A stretch of DNA of 64,000 nt, taken from assembly GCA_019358855.1 (NCBI GenBank), contig JAHHII010000017.1, positions 1 through 64,000 of the forward strand, written 5' to 3'. Under the pieces are notes generated by a model. The model searched no databases. It saw only the letters and a program-made list of their open reading frames with translations, and had not been told where the DNA came from. Position 1 is the first letter of the stretch. Each line of letters starts with the position of its first letter. Made by a program: the position numbers and the translations under genes. Below, piece after piece: positions 53,593 to 62,761 of this stretch. Source of the stretch: Timaviella obliquedivisa GSE-PSE-MK23-08B. GTDB taxonomy: Bacteria > Cyanobacteriota > Cyanobacteriia > Elainellales > Elainellaceae.

Positions 53593-54783
53593 ATGGAAAA
53601 TGAAGGAAGTTTTACTAGGATGAAGAATCCTCAAAGACGCTACGATCTGGACTGGCTGAGAGTGCTGGCAGTAGTACTCTTAATTTATTTCCATACGGCT
53701 GCCATTTTTTATCAAGGCGATTTGGGACAGTTTTACGTCACCAATTCGGAGATCAGTCCAGCGATCGGCATTTTCATTCTATTTGTGCATCAGTGGCATA
53801 TGCCGCTATTTTTTTTCCTCTCAGGAGCCGCTACCTGGTTTTCTTTAGAAGCACGTACCGCTGCACAATATGTCAAAGAGCGGTTTCAGCGGCTCCTGAT
53901 TCCGTTCCTGTGGGGAACGCTAATGTTGGTGCCGCTCCAGGTGTACTATCGTCATTTACAGAGCTCAGGCGATCGCGCTTCTTATCTTCAGTTCTACCCT
54001 CAGTTCTTCAACGGTATTCGCCCAACTGGAAATTTTGAATGGGCACATCTTTGGTTTGTCATCTATCTCTTGGTATTTTCTCTCGTTGCCCTGCCCAGTT
54101 TTCTATGGCTCAAACAAGTAGCTCAACAAAATTGGTATATAAAATTGAGTCTAGACCTGGAACGGCTGGGATCAATATTCTATTTGGCTCTGCCCTTAGC
54201 GCTAATTGAAGCCCTATTTCGCCCTAAGTGGATTGGTTTTCAAAATCTCTATGATGATTGGGCAAATGTTTTGCTCTACCTAACCTACTTTGTTTATGGC
54301 TATGTCTTTGAATCAGAGCGCCGCCTGTGGCAAATTGTCGATCGCCAAAGATCCTTTATATTTGGAGCAGCAATCATTGGTATTTCTATTTTGTTGGGGC
54401 TGTGGATAATGGGCAAGGTTCCAGAACGGAGCTACTCGCCCAGCTACATGATTTATCAGGCGTTTCGAGGTTTCAACGGCTGGTGTTGGGTGGTGGCACT
54501 CCTGAGTTTGGGGCGATCGCATCTCAACTTCAATCATTGGCTGCTGCAATATGCGAGTAAAGCCTCCTATCCGTTCTATCTTGTGCATCAACCCATCATT
54601 GTTGCGATCGGATTCTATATTGTGAAATGGCAAACGGGAATTCCACAAAAATTTATCATCATTAGCACAACAGCGCTCGTCCTATCATTGGGGTTGTACG
54701 AATTGATCATCAGACGCTTTAATGTCGTCCGTTTTTGCTTTGGGCTGAAGCCGTCTGCTGCCTCGTTAAAAGTAGGAAACTAG
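53593..54783 (+). CDS. Acyltransferase 3 family membrane protein
   Basis: The 396-residue protein has about ten membrane helices and the family opening RRYDLDWLRVLAVVLLIYFH with the conserved His (about 30-31), plus VHQWHMPLFFFLSGAATWFS and FLWGTLMLVPLQVYY. It belongs to the OafA/OpgC-type group, which moves acyl groups from a cytoplasmic donor to sugars or lipids outside. The start is uncertain: ATG 53593 follows CAGGAAG closely, while ATG 53620 (MKNPQRRYD) is nine codons further. It ends one base before the next gene begins. Confidence 0.87.
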   Translation: MENEGSFTRMKNPQRRYDLDWLRVLAVVLLIYFHTAAIFYQGDLGQFYVTNSEISPAIGIFILFVHQWHMPLFFFLSGAATWFSLEARTAAQYVKERFQRLLIPFLWGTLMLVPLQVYYRHLQSSGDRASYLQFYPQFFNGIRPTGNFEWAHLWFVIYLLVFSLVALPSFLWLKQVAQQNWYIKLSLDLERLGSIFYLALPLALIEALFRPKWIGFQNLYDDWANVLLYLTYFVYGYVFESERRLWQIVDRQRSFIFGAAIIGISILLGLWIMGKVPERSYSPSYMIYQAFRGFNGWCWVVALLSLGRSHLNFNHWLLQYASKASYPFYLVHQPIIVAIGFYIVKWQTGIPQKFIIISTTALVLSLGLYELIIRRFNVVRFCFGLKPSAASLKVGN

Positions 54784-54784
54784 A

Positions 54785-55516
54785 ATGCCGCGTGTCTCAA
54801 TTATTATTCCCACATTAAACGAGTCCAGCAGCCTAGGACGCACGTTGCGACACCTGGCAGTGCTTGATCCGCCACCTTTAGAAGTACTGGTTGTCGATGG
54901 CGGAAGTCAGGATGAAACCATTGCAATTGCCCAAGCTGCGGGTATCCATGTTCTCTCCTGCAATCGTCAGGGGCGCTCTGTGCAAATGAATGATGGCGCT
55001 CGAGTGGCGATCGGAGATATTCTTTGCTTTCTCCATGCCGATACCTGGGTGCCAGATGACTTGGTGAGAATGATAGAGCAAACATTAGCCGACCCAAAGA
55101 TTGCCTGTGGCGGCTTTGTCTCTCTAATGACTAGCGCCCAGCGTACCCGGTGGGGAATTGCGCTACACCATTACCTAAAAACCTACTACGCACCCTTACT
55201 ATTTAGACCTCATCTATTTTTTAAAGGATTGCGCCTGTTATTTGGTGACCAGGTAATGTTTTGTCGGCAGACAGACTTTTGGGAGTGTGGCGGTTTTAAT
55301 GAAGCGCTACCCATTATGGAAGATGGTGATTTGTGCTTGCGGTTGCTCCAAAAGGGAAAAATCCGTCAGGTTAATCGCGTCGTGCAAAGCTCCGATCGCC
55401 GAGTGGCACACTGGGGAGTTTGGAAAGCAACGGCAATATATGTCTACATCGGGGCGTTATGGGGAATTGGCGTTTCTGCAACCTATCTCAAACAATTCTA
55501 TGAAGACATCCGTTGA
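54785..55516 (+). CDS. TIGR04283-type glycosyltransferase (GT2)
   Basis: This 243-residue GT2 enzyme starts RVSIIIPTLNESSSLGRTLRH, has VLVVDGGSQDETIAIAQAAG (about 37-56), GRSVQMNDGARVAIGDILCFLHADTWVP (about 61-88) and QVMFCRQTDFWECGGFNEALPIMEDGDL (about 159-186). LHADT and PIMEDxDL are characteristic of the TIGR04283 group, whose members accompany arsenosugar genes in other bacteria. No arsM or arsS gene is in the window, so an arsenic role is uncertain. Its stop overlaps the 3' end of the convergent DUF547 gene by about 19 bp. Confidence 0.88.
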   Translation: MPRVSIIIPTLNESSSLGRTLRHLAVLDPPPLEVLVVDGGSQDETIAIAQAAGIHVLSCNRQGRSVQMNDGARVAIGDILCFLHADTWVPDDLVRMIEQTLADPKIACGGFVSLMTSAQRTRWGIALHHYLKTYYAPLLFRPHLFFKGLRLLFGDQVMFCRQTDFWECGGFNEALPIMEDGDLCLRLLQKGKIRQVNRVVQSSDRRVAHWGVWKATAIYVYIGALWGIGVSATYLKQFYEDIR

Positions 55517-56202
55517 TTGAGGCTCCAATCGTAGTAGAGATAGACAATGGGGGTGCTGGCTGACAAAGGCAAGTCGGGTTGGAGGAAGGAACGAACATAG
55601 TCTGGAATGGAGGGCGATACAGCCAGAAAATCTTGCTGATACCATTTAAAGATTTTGCTGCAATACAGAATTCCAGCTTGAGCATCATAGCGAACCTTGT
55701 CGGAATTACTGATAAACCGCGCCGCATCTTCTTCAAGCTGCCGAGTTACCTTTTCAGGGGTGTAAGCCTCGCTCCGAAGCAAGGGGCAACCCAGGGAAGC
55801 ACAGACAATTGCAAAGTGAATACGTGGCTCTTGCAGGCGATCGCGCAGCATCTGATTTTCGATTTGAGCCAGGCTATAGGTCTGATGACCCACGCGATAT
55901 ACCCGCCGTTGAAAAAACCATAAAAAGGCGAGCCAGTTAGGAATTCCAAATATAGACGGTCGAATTGAGGCGATCGGATAGCGTTCTAAAATGGTCGAAA
56001 CTGTGAATGCATTGTAGAGGTTAATCCAAAGGGCAAGCTGCTGTTCAGGGGTGGGAGCGGGGTCAAGGTCTAACTGTTCTAAATCAGTCAGCCAACGGGT
56101 TAGCGTTTGAGGGTGCTGAACTTTCCACGCCTGATAATCAACTCGTCCCTGCAGGTCTACATACTGATGCAGCAACCCATCCCACACTGCAAAGTCAATC
56201 AT
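55498..56202 (-). CDS. DUF547 protein
   Basis: The 234-residue product from ATG 56200-56202 has the DUF547 features: VDYQAWKVQHPQTLTRWLTDL near the start, QLALWINLYNAFTVSTILERYP (about 65-86), QTYSLAQIENQMLRDRLQEPRIHFAIVCAS (about 112-141) and LGCPLLRSEAYTPEKVTRQLE. A Cys and a paired H-F-A-[IL]-V-C-A-S segment are typical, recalling a papain-like fold, but no activity is established. It has no signal peptide in this reading. It is convergent with and overlaps the TIGR04283-type gene. Confidence 0.88.
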   Translation of the reverse strand: MIDFAVWDGLLHQYVDLQGRVDYQAWKVQHPQTLTRWLTDLEQLDLDPAPTPEQQLALWINLYNAFTVSTILERYPIASIRPSIFGIPNWLAFLWFFQRRVYRVGHQTYSLAQIENQMLRDRLQEPRIHFAIVCASLGCPLLRSEAYTPEKVTRQLEEDAARFISNSDKVRYDAQAGILYCSKIFKWYQQDFLAVSPSIPDYVRSFLQPDLPLSASTPIVYLYYDWSLNQRMSS

Positions 56203-56345
56203 GAGCAACGTTTTTCTAAGTGATTTAGACTGCTTTTATCATAGTTACTTTGTAAGAATAAAAGAAGCGGTTTAACTTAATCGTCTGAGTCAATTATCTT
56301 TAATGCGATCAAATACTCACTTCTATCATTCACCGTGACGATGAC

Positions 56346-56645
56346 TTACCTTCTTTCAGCTTGTTCCAGATCAACTGAAATTCTGCTTGCATTCAGCGTA
56401 TTCGTAACATTGACAGCAGCTTCAAAATCAGAGTCAAAGGCTAAAACAAAAACAGGTGTAACGCTGTAGCGATCGACTGACAAAACCCGATGGACGATCG
56501 TTTCTTTATCGATGATGAGATCGGTTATGATTTTGCTGTTGTCTCCGTTCAAAAAATCTTTGAGCCGACTCAGATAGCCTATAGAAATGAACAGCTTCGG
56601 AATCTTTTCCACCTGTAAATAGTCAGCGCTAGGAGAGATGGGCAA
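56346..56645 (-). CDS. Hypothetical 99-residue protein
   Basis: A frame from TTG 56643-56645 encodes an alternating alpha/beta-looking protein containing IPKLFISIGYLSRLKDFLNG and VTPVFVLAFDSDFEAAVNV. No family is recognised and no Shine-Dalgarno precedes the TTG. It lies 113 bp downstream of a DUF433 gene on the same strand; DUF433 genes are often paired with a toxin-like gene, but this product does not resemble the usual DUF5615/PIN partner. It may be real because it lacks an overlapping alternative. Confidence 0.4.
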   Translation of the reverse strand: MPISPSADYLQVEKIPKLFISIGYLSRLKDFLNGDNSKIITDLIIDKETIVHRVLSVDRYSVTPVFVLAFDSDFEAAVNVTNTLNASRISVDLEQAERR

Positions 56646-56758
56646 GCTTAAAAATTACCAACCCTAGATTTCAAGATGTTAGATTTCTTGAAGATGATAT
56701 TAAAGTCAGGAAATTTAACTTCTTTAACAATCTGCTCATTATCTGCCCAGTTTAGGGC

Positions 56759-56989
56759 TTAGGACTGAGAAGCGATCGCGTCGTCAATTTCTTCTGTATT
56801 TTGAGCGTAGTAAGTGCGGGCGGCTTTCAAGTCATCTCTAGTCAACTGAGGGTAGTCACCCAGCAAATTCGCCTCTGAGCATCCTTGCGCAGATAGTTCA
56901 ATTAATTTCCACACCGGAATTTGTGTCCGACCAATACAAGCGGCTCCGTTGCAAATTCCAGGTGTCTTTCGGATCTTTGGTGTTGCCAT
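56759..56989 (-). CDS. DUF433 protein (antitoxin-like)
   Basis: The 76-residue protein shows the DUF433 pattern: RKTPGICNGAACIGRTQIPV (usual P-x-x-x-x-G-x-x-C-I-x-G-T-R-[IV]-P-V), VWKLIELSAQGCSEANLLGD and YPQLTRDDLKAARTYYAQN. Members are winged-helix-like proteins, many encoded next to a DUF5615/PIN nuclease and treated as antitoxins. No such partner is adjacent here; it may be an orphan. ATG 56987-56989. Confidence 0.85.
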   Translation of the reverse strand: MATPKIRKTPGICNGAACIGRTQIPVWKLIELSAQGCSEANLLGDYPQLTRDDLKAARTYYAQNTEEIDDAIASQS

Positions 56990-57075
56990 GTCTCAACTTT
57001 AACATATTGCTATTAAGAAGATGTACAGCTTCGCTTAAGTGGGCGCTCATGTCGATGCAATTTTTTCTCAATCTG

Positions 57076-57906
57076 CTAGCTGGACTGCCGGATTATTTCA
57101 ACTAACTGAATTTGATTCTGGCTAAACCCAGCAAACTTGAGCGGGTCTAGCATCGCAGCATTACCATATTGAGCATCTAGGCGGATGACTTGTTGGTAGG
57201 CTTCTTCAGCCAGGGTGGGTTCGTTGCTGCTCCAGTGAGCGATCGCCAGCGCTAGCCAGGGATGTGGGTTCTCAGGCTCTAACTGTGTGGCTTGTTGAGC
57301 ATTGGCGATCGCATCGGGGTAGCGATTGAGTCGGTGGTAAGCCAAACTCAAGTTAAAGTACCCAATTTCATTATCAGATTGAAGTGCAACGGCTTTTTGA
57401 TGAGTCTGAACGGCTGCATTGAGATCACCACTGACCAAATACACAATTCCCAAAGCATTGAGCGCTGGAACATGAGTGGGCTGTTGAACCAGTGCTTGCT
57501 TTAACTGGTGAGTGGCATCTGTTTCGCGACCTGCCAGATGAAGCGTCCAGCCCAGGATGACACGCCCAGAAAGTTCACCGGGATCTAACGCAACAGATTT
57601 TTGCAAAGCCGCGATCGCCTCGTCGTAGAGTCCTTGGTTACGATAGTCCAGTCCTTGCTGCCGGAACGTGTTAGCGGCGGTTCGCTCTGCCGCAGTCGGT
57701 GGAGAGGGTGTAGGCGATACCGTCGTAGCAACAGGACTAAGCGAGGGCAATGAGGAAGATGGCGACGAGGAAGATAGGGTAGTTGGGCGATCGCAACTCG
57801 CCAATCCTAGCGTCAGCAGGGCGATCGTTACACATCCTTTCAAAGTCACCTTTGTTGTCAATCCCTCTTGCACCACCGATCTTCTTGCCTTAAAAACTGA
57901 TACCAA
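57076..57906 (-). CDS. TPR-repeat lipoprotein
   Basis: The 276-residue frame opens with a lipoprotein signal ending LASC (Cys about 38 from the TTG at 57904-57906; GTG codons nearer the hydrophobic part, such as before TLKGCV, are alternative starts). A Ser/Pro-rich linker (about 42-70) precedes five or so tetratricopeptide repeats (about 75-265), for example FRQQGLDYRNQGLYDEAIAA and PHPWLALAIAHWSSNEPTLA. TPR domains mediate protein contacts; location is probably the periplasmic side of a membrane. Genes for a small hydrophobic protein and a TonB-like protein lie directly upstream. Confidence 0.82.
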   Translation of the reverse strand: MVSVFKARRSVVQEGLTTKVTLKGCVTIALLTLGLASCDRPTTLSSSSPSSSLPSLSPVATTVSPTPSPPTAAERTAANTFRQQGLDYRNQGLYDEAIAALQKSVALDPGELSGRVILGWTLHLAGRETDATHQLKQALVQQPTHVPALNALGIVYLVSGDLNAAVQTHQKAVALQSDNEIGYFNLSLAYHRLNRYPDAIANAQQATQLEPENPHPWLALAIAHWSSNEPTLAEEAYQQVIRLDAQYGNAAMLDPLKFAGFSQNQIQLVEIIRQSS

Positions 57907-58052
57907 AACTCTCCCTTTTCCAGTCTATCAGCGATCGCCATGATTGATAATACGACTGAAGACAACATGATAATGCCACGATGAGAGATGAGATCAAATA
58001 CCGTAGAAATGTAAAAAATAAAGGTCGTAGCCCAGATTGCAAACGCTGTCAA
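57858..58052 (-). CDS. Possible small hydrophobic protein (64 residues)
   Basis: A TTG at 58050-58052 overlaps the TGA of the TonB-like gene (TTGA) and opens a frame with TAFAIWATTFIFYISTVFDL and GIIMLSSVVLSIMAIADRLE, two likely membrane helices, then KGEFWYQFLRQEDRWCKRD. The overlap would allow translational coupling, and the last charged stretch is protein-like. It overlaps the TTG-started reading of the TPR gene by 49 bp, which favours a later start for that gene. No family recognised; could be spurious. Confidence 0.35.
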   Translation of the reverse strand: MTAFAIWATTFIFYISTVFDLISHRGIIMLSSVVLSIMAIADRLEKGEFWYQFLRQEDRWCKRD

Positions 58053-58822
58053 ACCCCCGATAATATATTCATCTCCTCTGGAGTCATTGGTCGTTCAGTA
58101 GAAGAATAAATAGTACCTTGTGGTGTTGAAATAAAACTGAGATAGTAAGGCTCTTCGCCTGCTTTAGAAACTCGATAAACCTGTCGCCCAGTCTCATCTG
58201 CTAAAGGTAACGGATCTAATACATAGCCTTTATCTTGAAGATCTTGCTGAATGTTAACGGCGATCGATCGCCACTGAGTGTCAGCAGTTTGCCAGCAGCG
58301 CTCAGACCCTGCACATCCTGCCTGCGCACCAGAAACATGGGGAAAGCCTGCGAAGGGGTCAGGAGGAATTGTAGGACTAGGTGATGGCGTAGATAACGGC
58401 GTAGGTAAAGGATCAGGTGATGAACTGGGTGAGGGGCTGGGCGAAGGTGGGGAAGGGATAGGAGTAGCGGCCACAGGAGCAGGAGACGGTGGGGAAGGAG
58501 AAATATTCACCCGAGATGCTCTTGGCGAGGGTGGAGAACTAGGCAACGGTGGCACAGAGGAAGGCAGAATCTGAGAAGGGTTGGGCAAAGGGGAAGGCTG
58601 TCTGATTGGAGAAGGCTTCAGGAGAGGCACTGGAGAAGGCTCAGCAAGAGGCAGACGAGTAAGCTTGATAGGTTTGGTTGGGGGTGCTTCGGTAGAAGGC
58701 GGGGAAGCAAGGGGGACAAGTAAAAGTAATCCATGCAATACCACTGAAGCGACCCAATAGGGACGCTTGATCTTTTGAACCAAGAGAGTTGCCAAACTCT
58801 TTCCGTGCTTCCATGAATGCAT
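58049..58822 (-). CDS. TonB-like proline-rich membrane-anchored protein
   Basis: The 257-residue protein has one N-terminal membrane helix (VASVVLHGLLLLVPLA, about 25-40) and a 120-residue Pro/Ser-rich spacer (about 45-165). Its globular C-terminal part (about 175-257) contains two Cys in QAGCAGSERCWQ and NIQQDLQDKGYVLDPLPLAD. The form is that of TonB/TolA-like periplasm-spanning proteins, but the terminal TonB motif YP is not evident. Iron uptake genes begin 340 bp away on the other strand. Role in energising outer-membrane transport is a guess from shape and context. Confidence 0.7.
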   Translation of the reverse strand: MHSWKHGKSLATLLVQKIKRPYWVASVVLHGLLLLVPLASPPSTEAPPTKPIKLTRLPLAEPSPVPLLKPSPIRQPSPLPNPSQILPSSVPPLPSSPPSPRASRVNISPSPPSPAPVAATPIPSPPSPSPSPSSSPDPLPTPLSTPSPSPTIPPDPFAGFPHVSGAQAGCAGSERCWQTADTQWRSIAVNIQQDLQDKGYVLDPLPLADETGRQVYRVSKAGEEPYYLSFISTPQGTIYSSTERPMTPEEMNILSGV

Positions 58823-59165
58823 TAGGGCTTCGCCAAAAAACTGAGTTTATTAATAAAGATTCTAAATACTTATTCTAATTCTGTCCTTCATTTTAGAGCA
58901 ACTTGTCAAAAAATAAAACCTGTCTAGCATTATTTTTTAACGTTAACCCTTGCTAGAAACCATCTTCAGGTCTTCTAAGGGATCTGATGCGATCGCTAAA
59001 GCTGCAACTCAGCATAAACTAACTTTGACATTAAGTTTTTCCTATTGCAAATCTATGTCATTATTTGTAGAGACGCAATAGCTTACTAAGCGAGTTGCTT
59101 GACTGATGCATCTAAAAAAACTACAGAAATAATCTACAGGCGAGTACTTTAGGAGAGAACTGACG
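58823..59165. other. Promoter region between TonB-like gene and futA
   Basis: About 340 bp, AT-rich. A perfect palindrome TTAACGTTAA lies at 58937-58946. TTGACA at 59025-59030 could be a -35 for futA but no good -10 follows at 17 bp. No exact Fur-box array was recognised by eye. Confidence 0.4.
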
Positions 59166-60218
59166 ATGGCGATGAATCGGCGTGTTTTTATAGGCGCAGG
59201 GACTGCCCTAGCAGCAGTTGCATTGGGGCGAACCGCTCCGACCCGGGCACAGCAAGCGCCTTCAACAAAGGTGTTAAATCTTTACTCATCTCGGCATTAC
59301 GACACAGATAATGCCTTATACCAAAGTTTTACCAACAAAACAGGGTTCCAGGTCAAGCTAGTTGAAGCCGAAGCTGACCAGTTAATTGAGCGCATCAAGA
59401 GCGAAGGTGCCAGTAGCCCAGCAGATGTGTTGATTACAGTCGATGCAGGTCGGCTTTGGCGGGCAGAGCAGCAAGGCTTGTTTCAAGCGGTTGATTCCAG
59501 TCTGTTGAAGCGCGTTGTTCCCGAGAATTTGCAGCATCCCGATGGATTGTGGTTTGGTTTCTCTAAACGGGCGCGGGTGATTATGTATCACAAAGATCGG
59601 GTGAATCCGACGCAGCTTTCAACCTATGAAGCGTTAAGTGATCCCAAATGGCGTGGCAAAATTTTGGTGAGATCTTCAACCAATGTTTATAACCTGTCTT
59701 TAACTGGCTCTATTTTGGCGGCAACGAACGCTCGTGAAACTGAGAATTGGGCGCGAGGCTTAGTGGCAAACTTTGCGCGTCCGCCCGAAGGAGGAGATAC
59801 GGTTCAAATTCAGGCAGTCGCCGCCGGATTAGGAGATTTGGCGATCGCCAATACTTACTACTTAGCACGGTTAATGAAGTCGGATAAGCCCGAAGAAAAA
59901 GCGGCGGCTGAGAAAATTGGTGTGTTCTTCCCCAACCAGGGCGATCGCGGCACTCACGTCAATATTAGTGGTGCGGGTGTGCTTAAAACGGCTCCCAACA
60001 AAGCGGCGGCAGTTCAGTTTCTAGAGCATTTAGCCAGCCCAGAGGCACAAGAGATTTTTGCTTTGGGTAATAGCGAGTATCCAGTGGTGCAAGGCAGTCG
60101 CGTTGATCCAGTCATCACAAGCTTTGGAGACTTTAAGGATGATCCATTAAATGCAGCGGTCTTTGGTCGCAATAATGCTGAAGCGCTTCAAATTATGGAT
60201 CGCGCGGGATGGACATAA
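59166..60218 (+). CDS. futA: Ferric iron ABC transporter substrate-binding protein
   Basis: The 350-residue protein starts with a twin-arginine-like signal ([18 protein letters not shown], cleavage likely after TRA about residue 28). The mature part reads [20 protein letters not shown], with conserved Tyr in SSRHYDTD and further ligands in NTYYLARL and [15 protein letters not shown], as in FutA1/FutA2 and the FbpA class. FutA captures Fe(III) in the periplasm or, for FutA1, at the inner side, for import by FutB/FutC. AGGAG stands ten bases before ATG 59166. The permease and ATPase genes follow within 3 kb. Confidence 0.93.
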   Translation: MAMNRRVFIGAGTALAAVALGRTAPTRAQQAPSTKVLNLYSSRHYDTDNALYQSFTNKTGFQVKLVEAEADQLIERIKSEGASSPADVLITVDAGRLWRAEQQGLFQAVDSSLLKRVVPENLQHPDGLWFGFSKRARVIMYHKDRVNPTQLSTYEALSDPKWRGKILVRSSTNVYNLSLTGSILAATNARETENWARGLVANFARPPEGGDTVQIQAVAAGLGDLAIANTYYLARLMKSDKPEEKAAAEKIGVFFPNQGDRGTHVNISGAGVLKTAPNKAAAVQFLEHLASPEAQEIFALGNSEYPVVQGSRVDPVITSFGDFKDDPLNAAVFGRNNAEALQIMDRAGWT

Positions 60219-60238
60219 AAATGTCTAAGTAAAGCCCG

Positions 60239-60274
60239 TTGTAGCATGTCTCATACTTGTAGCATGTCTCATAC
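60239..60274 (+). repeat. Perfect 18-bp tandem duplication after futA
   Basis: TTGTAGCATGTCTCATAC occurs twice head to tail about 20 bp after the futA stop. The second copy runs into a hairpin stem at 60271. Recent duplication is likely because the copies are identical. Confidence 0.85.
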
Positions 60275-60318
60275 AAAGCCTGATTCGCGATCGCCCAGAT
60301 TACGATCGGGCTTTGTAT
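60271..60318. terminator. Hairpin downstream of futA, probable terminator
   Basis: ATACAAAGCC and GGCTTTGTAT form a perfect 10-bp stem around a 28-base loop that itself contains two CGATCG copies. It follows the futA stop by 53 bp and is symmetric, so it could end transcription from both sides (futA and the convergent pentapeptide gene). No long T-run is present. Confidence 0.45.
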
Positions 60319-60442
60319 CTTACTGGATGCTTAACGAATTCTGTGTATCAACGCGCTGTTATTTCCCATCCCAAAATTCTACATCCGTCATACCATAGTG
60401 ATTAGACCAAATTTCTTCGGAGTAAAACCATCGGTAAAAAAA

Positions 60443-60949
60443 TCATGGCTTCACCTGATCATTTGGCAAGATTGCTCCCGTCAGCGTTGCGCCTTGCAAC
60501 TTAGCTCCCTGCAATTTTGCCCCCGTTAAATTAGCTTGGCTTAAGTTTGCACCCCTCAAATCAGCATTGCTTAAATTAGCATTGCGCAAATATGCCCCCG
60601 TTAAGTTAGCTTTACTCAAGTTTGCACCACTTAAATTAGCTGAGGTGAGTGCCACACCTTGAAGATTAGCGTTGCTCAGGTCTGCGTTACTCAGGTTAGC
60701 ACTATCTAAGAGGGCTTCGCTCAAGTTACTTCCAGTTAACTTAGCATTGCTTAAGTCAGCCCGATTTAGCAGACCCTTACTAAAATCAGCGTTACTAAAA
60801 TCGCTGTTAGCTAACTGACATTCGACACAGCTTTTAGTCTTGAGTAGATCGACGCGAGGATCGGGCTTAGCGCATCCACTCATCAGTGAAAAGAACAGGA
60901 TAGAACTGAGAAAAATACTAATTTTTTGTAAATACATAAAAAGACTCAT
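60443..60949 (-). CDS. Pentapeptide-repeat lipoprotein
   Basis: The 168-residue protein has a lipoprotein signal ([17 protein letters not shown], Cys about 26), a short Cys pair in [10 protein letters not shown] and then about 20 pentapeptide repeats of the form A-[ND]-L-S-x (about 45-160), which fold into a right-handed quadrilateral beta-helix. Its ATG overlaps the TAA of futB in TAATG, so both are probably translated from one transcript. A periplasmic, membrane-anchored scaffold is likely. A role in iron uptake is suggested by coupling only. Confidence 0.87.
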   Translation of the reverse strand: MSLFMYLQKISIFLSSILFFSLMSGCAKPDPRVDLLKTKSCVECQLANSDFSNADFSKGLLNRADLSNAKLTGSNLSEALLDSANLSNADLSNANLQGVALTSANLSGANLSKANLTGAYLRNANLSNADLRGANLSQANLTGAKLQGAKLQGATLTGAILPNDQVKP

Positions 60950-62628
60950 TAATTTTCACCTGAAGACGAAGACTGCCTTCGACGAATTTGCCAGCTTAAG
61001 GTTAGCACTGGAATCATTCCGACCAGAACAATTGTTAGCGCTGGTGCGGCTGCCTCTGCTAGCCGTTCATCTGAAGCAAGTTGGTAAACGCGCACAGCTA
61101 GCGTGTCAAAATCGAACGGGCGAACAATTAAGGTCGCAGGCAATTCTTTCATGACATCAACAAAAACGAGCAACGCAGCCGTCAACAATCCGCTTCGCAT
61201 CAAGGGGACGTGCACACGCGTTAAGGTTTGCTGAGTATTGTGCCCCAAAGAATGAGCAGCCTCGTCTAAGTTGGGTTTAATTCGTTCTAAGCTCGCTTCA
61301 ACAGTGCTAAAAGCTACTGCCAAAAAGCGAACAAGATAGGCAAAAATGAGTGCCGCGATCGTGCCGCTTAACAGTAGCCCAGTAGAAATACCAAAGGTCG
61401 ATTTCATAACAGCATCCACTAGCTGATCAACCTGCCCCATCGGAATTAAGATTCCGACCGCAATCACCGATCCTGGAATGGCGTAACCCATGACCGCTAA
61501 TCGCACTGCTAAAATCATGCTCCGAGTCGGATGCAACCGTAAGCCATAAGCCATAATCAAGGCGATTGCCCCGCAAATGCCTGCCGTTAGCCCTGCCATC
61601 AACAAGCTATTCTGAACAAAGCTCCAAAACCGAGGATTAAAAGTTTCATTCCAACTGGCTAGAGTCAGTTGCAACAGAGTTATTGCCGGAATCACAAATC
61701 CTATCAAAATGGGTAAAACGCAAACGCTCTGAGCGATCGCTTCCCGCATTCCACCCAGGGCGTATCTGGGTATTCGCTGATCGAGGCTGCCGCTTTGATA
61801 ATACTTTGCCCGTTGTCGAAACCAGCGTTCGACTAAAATCAGCACCAGGATGAACCCCATCAAACAAGCCGCCAGTTGTGATGCCGCAATCCGTTCACCC
61901 ATGCCGAACCAAGTGCGGTAAATTCCTGTGGTAAAGGTGTTAACGCTAAAAAACTGCACCGTTCCAAAGTCGCTAAGCGTTTCCATTAATGCTAAAGCTG
62001 TACCTGCTGCGATCGCCGGACGTGCCAACGGCAAAGCCACCCGCCGAAAACTTTGCCAAGGATTACAGCCCAAAGCCCGGCTTGCTTCTAAGGTGCAAAC
62101 AGATTGCTCTAAAAACGCGACTCGCGCTAATAAGTACACGTAGGGATAGAGCACTAATGTCAGCATCAAGATTGCGCCAGGCAGCGATCGCACGGGTGGG
62201 AACCAATACTCTGCGGCACTGCTCCAGCCAAACAATGCTCGTAAACCTGTTTGTATAGGGCCGTAATACTCCAAAAGCTCGGTGTAAACATATGCCAAGA
62301 TGTAGGCGGGCGCTGCCAACGGCAGTAACAGCAGCCACTCAAGCGCTCGACTGCCCCGAAAGCGACACATTGTAACCAACCATGCGGTGCTAACGCCAAC
62401 GCCAATGACACCGCAGCCCACTCCTAACATCAATGCCAAAGAGTTAAAGAGATAACTTCCTAAAACAGTAGAAGCCAAATGCGACCAAATATTGCCGCTG
62501 GGGGTCAAAATACTGCTGAGGACTGTCAGAATCGGCAAGGACAATAAGAGGGCGATCGCTCCTACTAGTAAAGTCCAACCTTCTAATCGCCAAGACTGCC
62601 AGCGCGTTGAGCCAGAAAAATATTGCAT
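60949..62628 (-). CDS. futB: Ferric iron ABC transporter permease
   Basis: The 559-residue product from ATG 62626-62628 is a fused permease of the FbpB/SfuB type with twelve membrane helices in two halves of six. Each half has an EAA loop: [27 protein letters not shown] (about 178-204) and [28 protein letters not shown] (about 455-482), where the ATPase docks. With FutA and FutC it imports Fe(III). The gene is divergent from futC with about 130 bp between starts, a natural place for shared control, and is followed by a coupled pentapeptide lipoprotein gene. Confidence 0.93.
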   Translation of the reverse strand: MQYFSGSTRWQSWRLEGWTLLVGAIALLLSLPILTVLSSILTPSGNIWSHLASTVLGSYLFNSLALMLGVGCGVIGVGVSTAWLVTMCRFRGSRALEWLLLLPLAAPAYILAYVYTELLEYYGPIQTGLRALFGWSSAAEYWFPPVRSLPGAILMLTLVLYPYVYLLARVAFLEQSVCTLEASRALGCNPWQSFRRVALPLARPAIAAGTALALMETLSDFGTVQFFSVNTFTTGIYRTWFGMGERIAASQLAACLMGFILVLILVERWFRQRAKYYQSGSLDQRIPRYALGGMREAIAQSVCVLPILIGFVIPAITLLQLTLASWNETFNPRFWSFVQNSLLMAGLTAGICGAIALIMAYGLRLHPTRSMILAVRLAVMGYAIPGSVIAVGILIPMGQVDQLVDAVMKSTFGISTGLLLSGTIAALIFAYLVRFLAVAFSTVEASLERIKPNLDEAAHSLGHNTQQTLTRVHVPLMRSGLLTAALLVFVDVMKELPATLIVRPFDFDTLAVRVYQLASDERLAEAAAPALTIVLVGMIPVLTLSWQIRRRQSSSSGEN

Positions 62629-62761
62629 CAATCTAAGAAAAGGCGAACTTAAATCCCGCTAATTGAGAATCTATTTCAGGAATCACTCTATCATGAGTCT
62701 GTGGCGGTTCACCGAACTCACCCATCGAACTGTTCAAATATTCAAATTTCTTAGCGATCGC

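Noticed and set aside
58278-58574. 98-codon Gly/Glu-rich plus-strand frame
   Set aside because: It is the antisense of the proline-rich spacer of the TonB-like gene, a common artefact.
62640-62760. Searched for Fur boxes between futB and futC
   Set aside because: Only a partial match around TTGAGAATCTATTTC; not enough to call an operator by eye.
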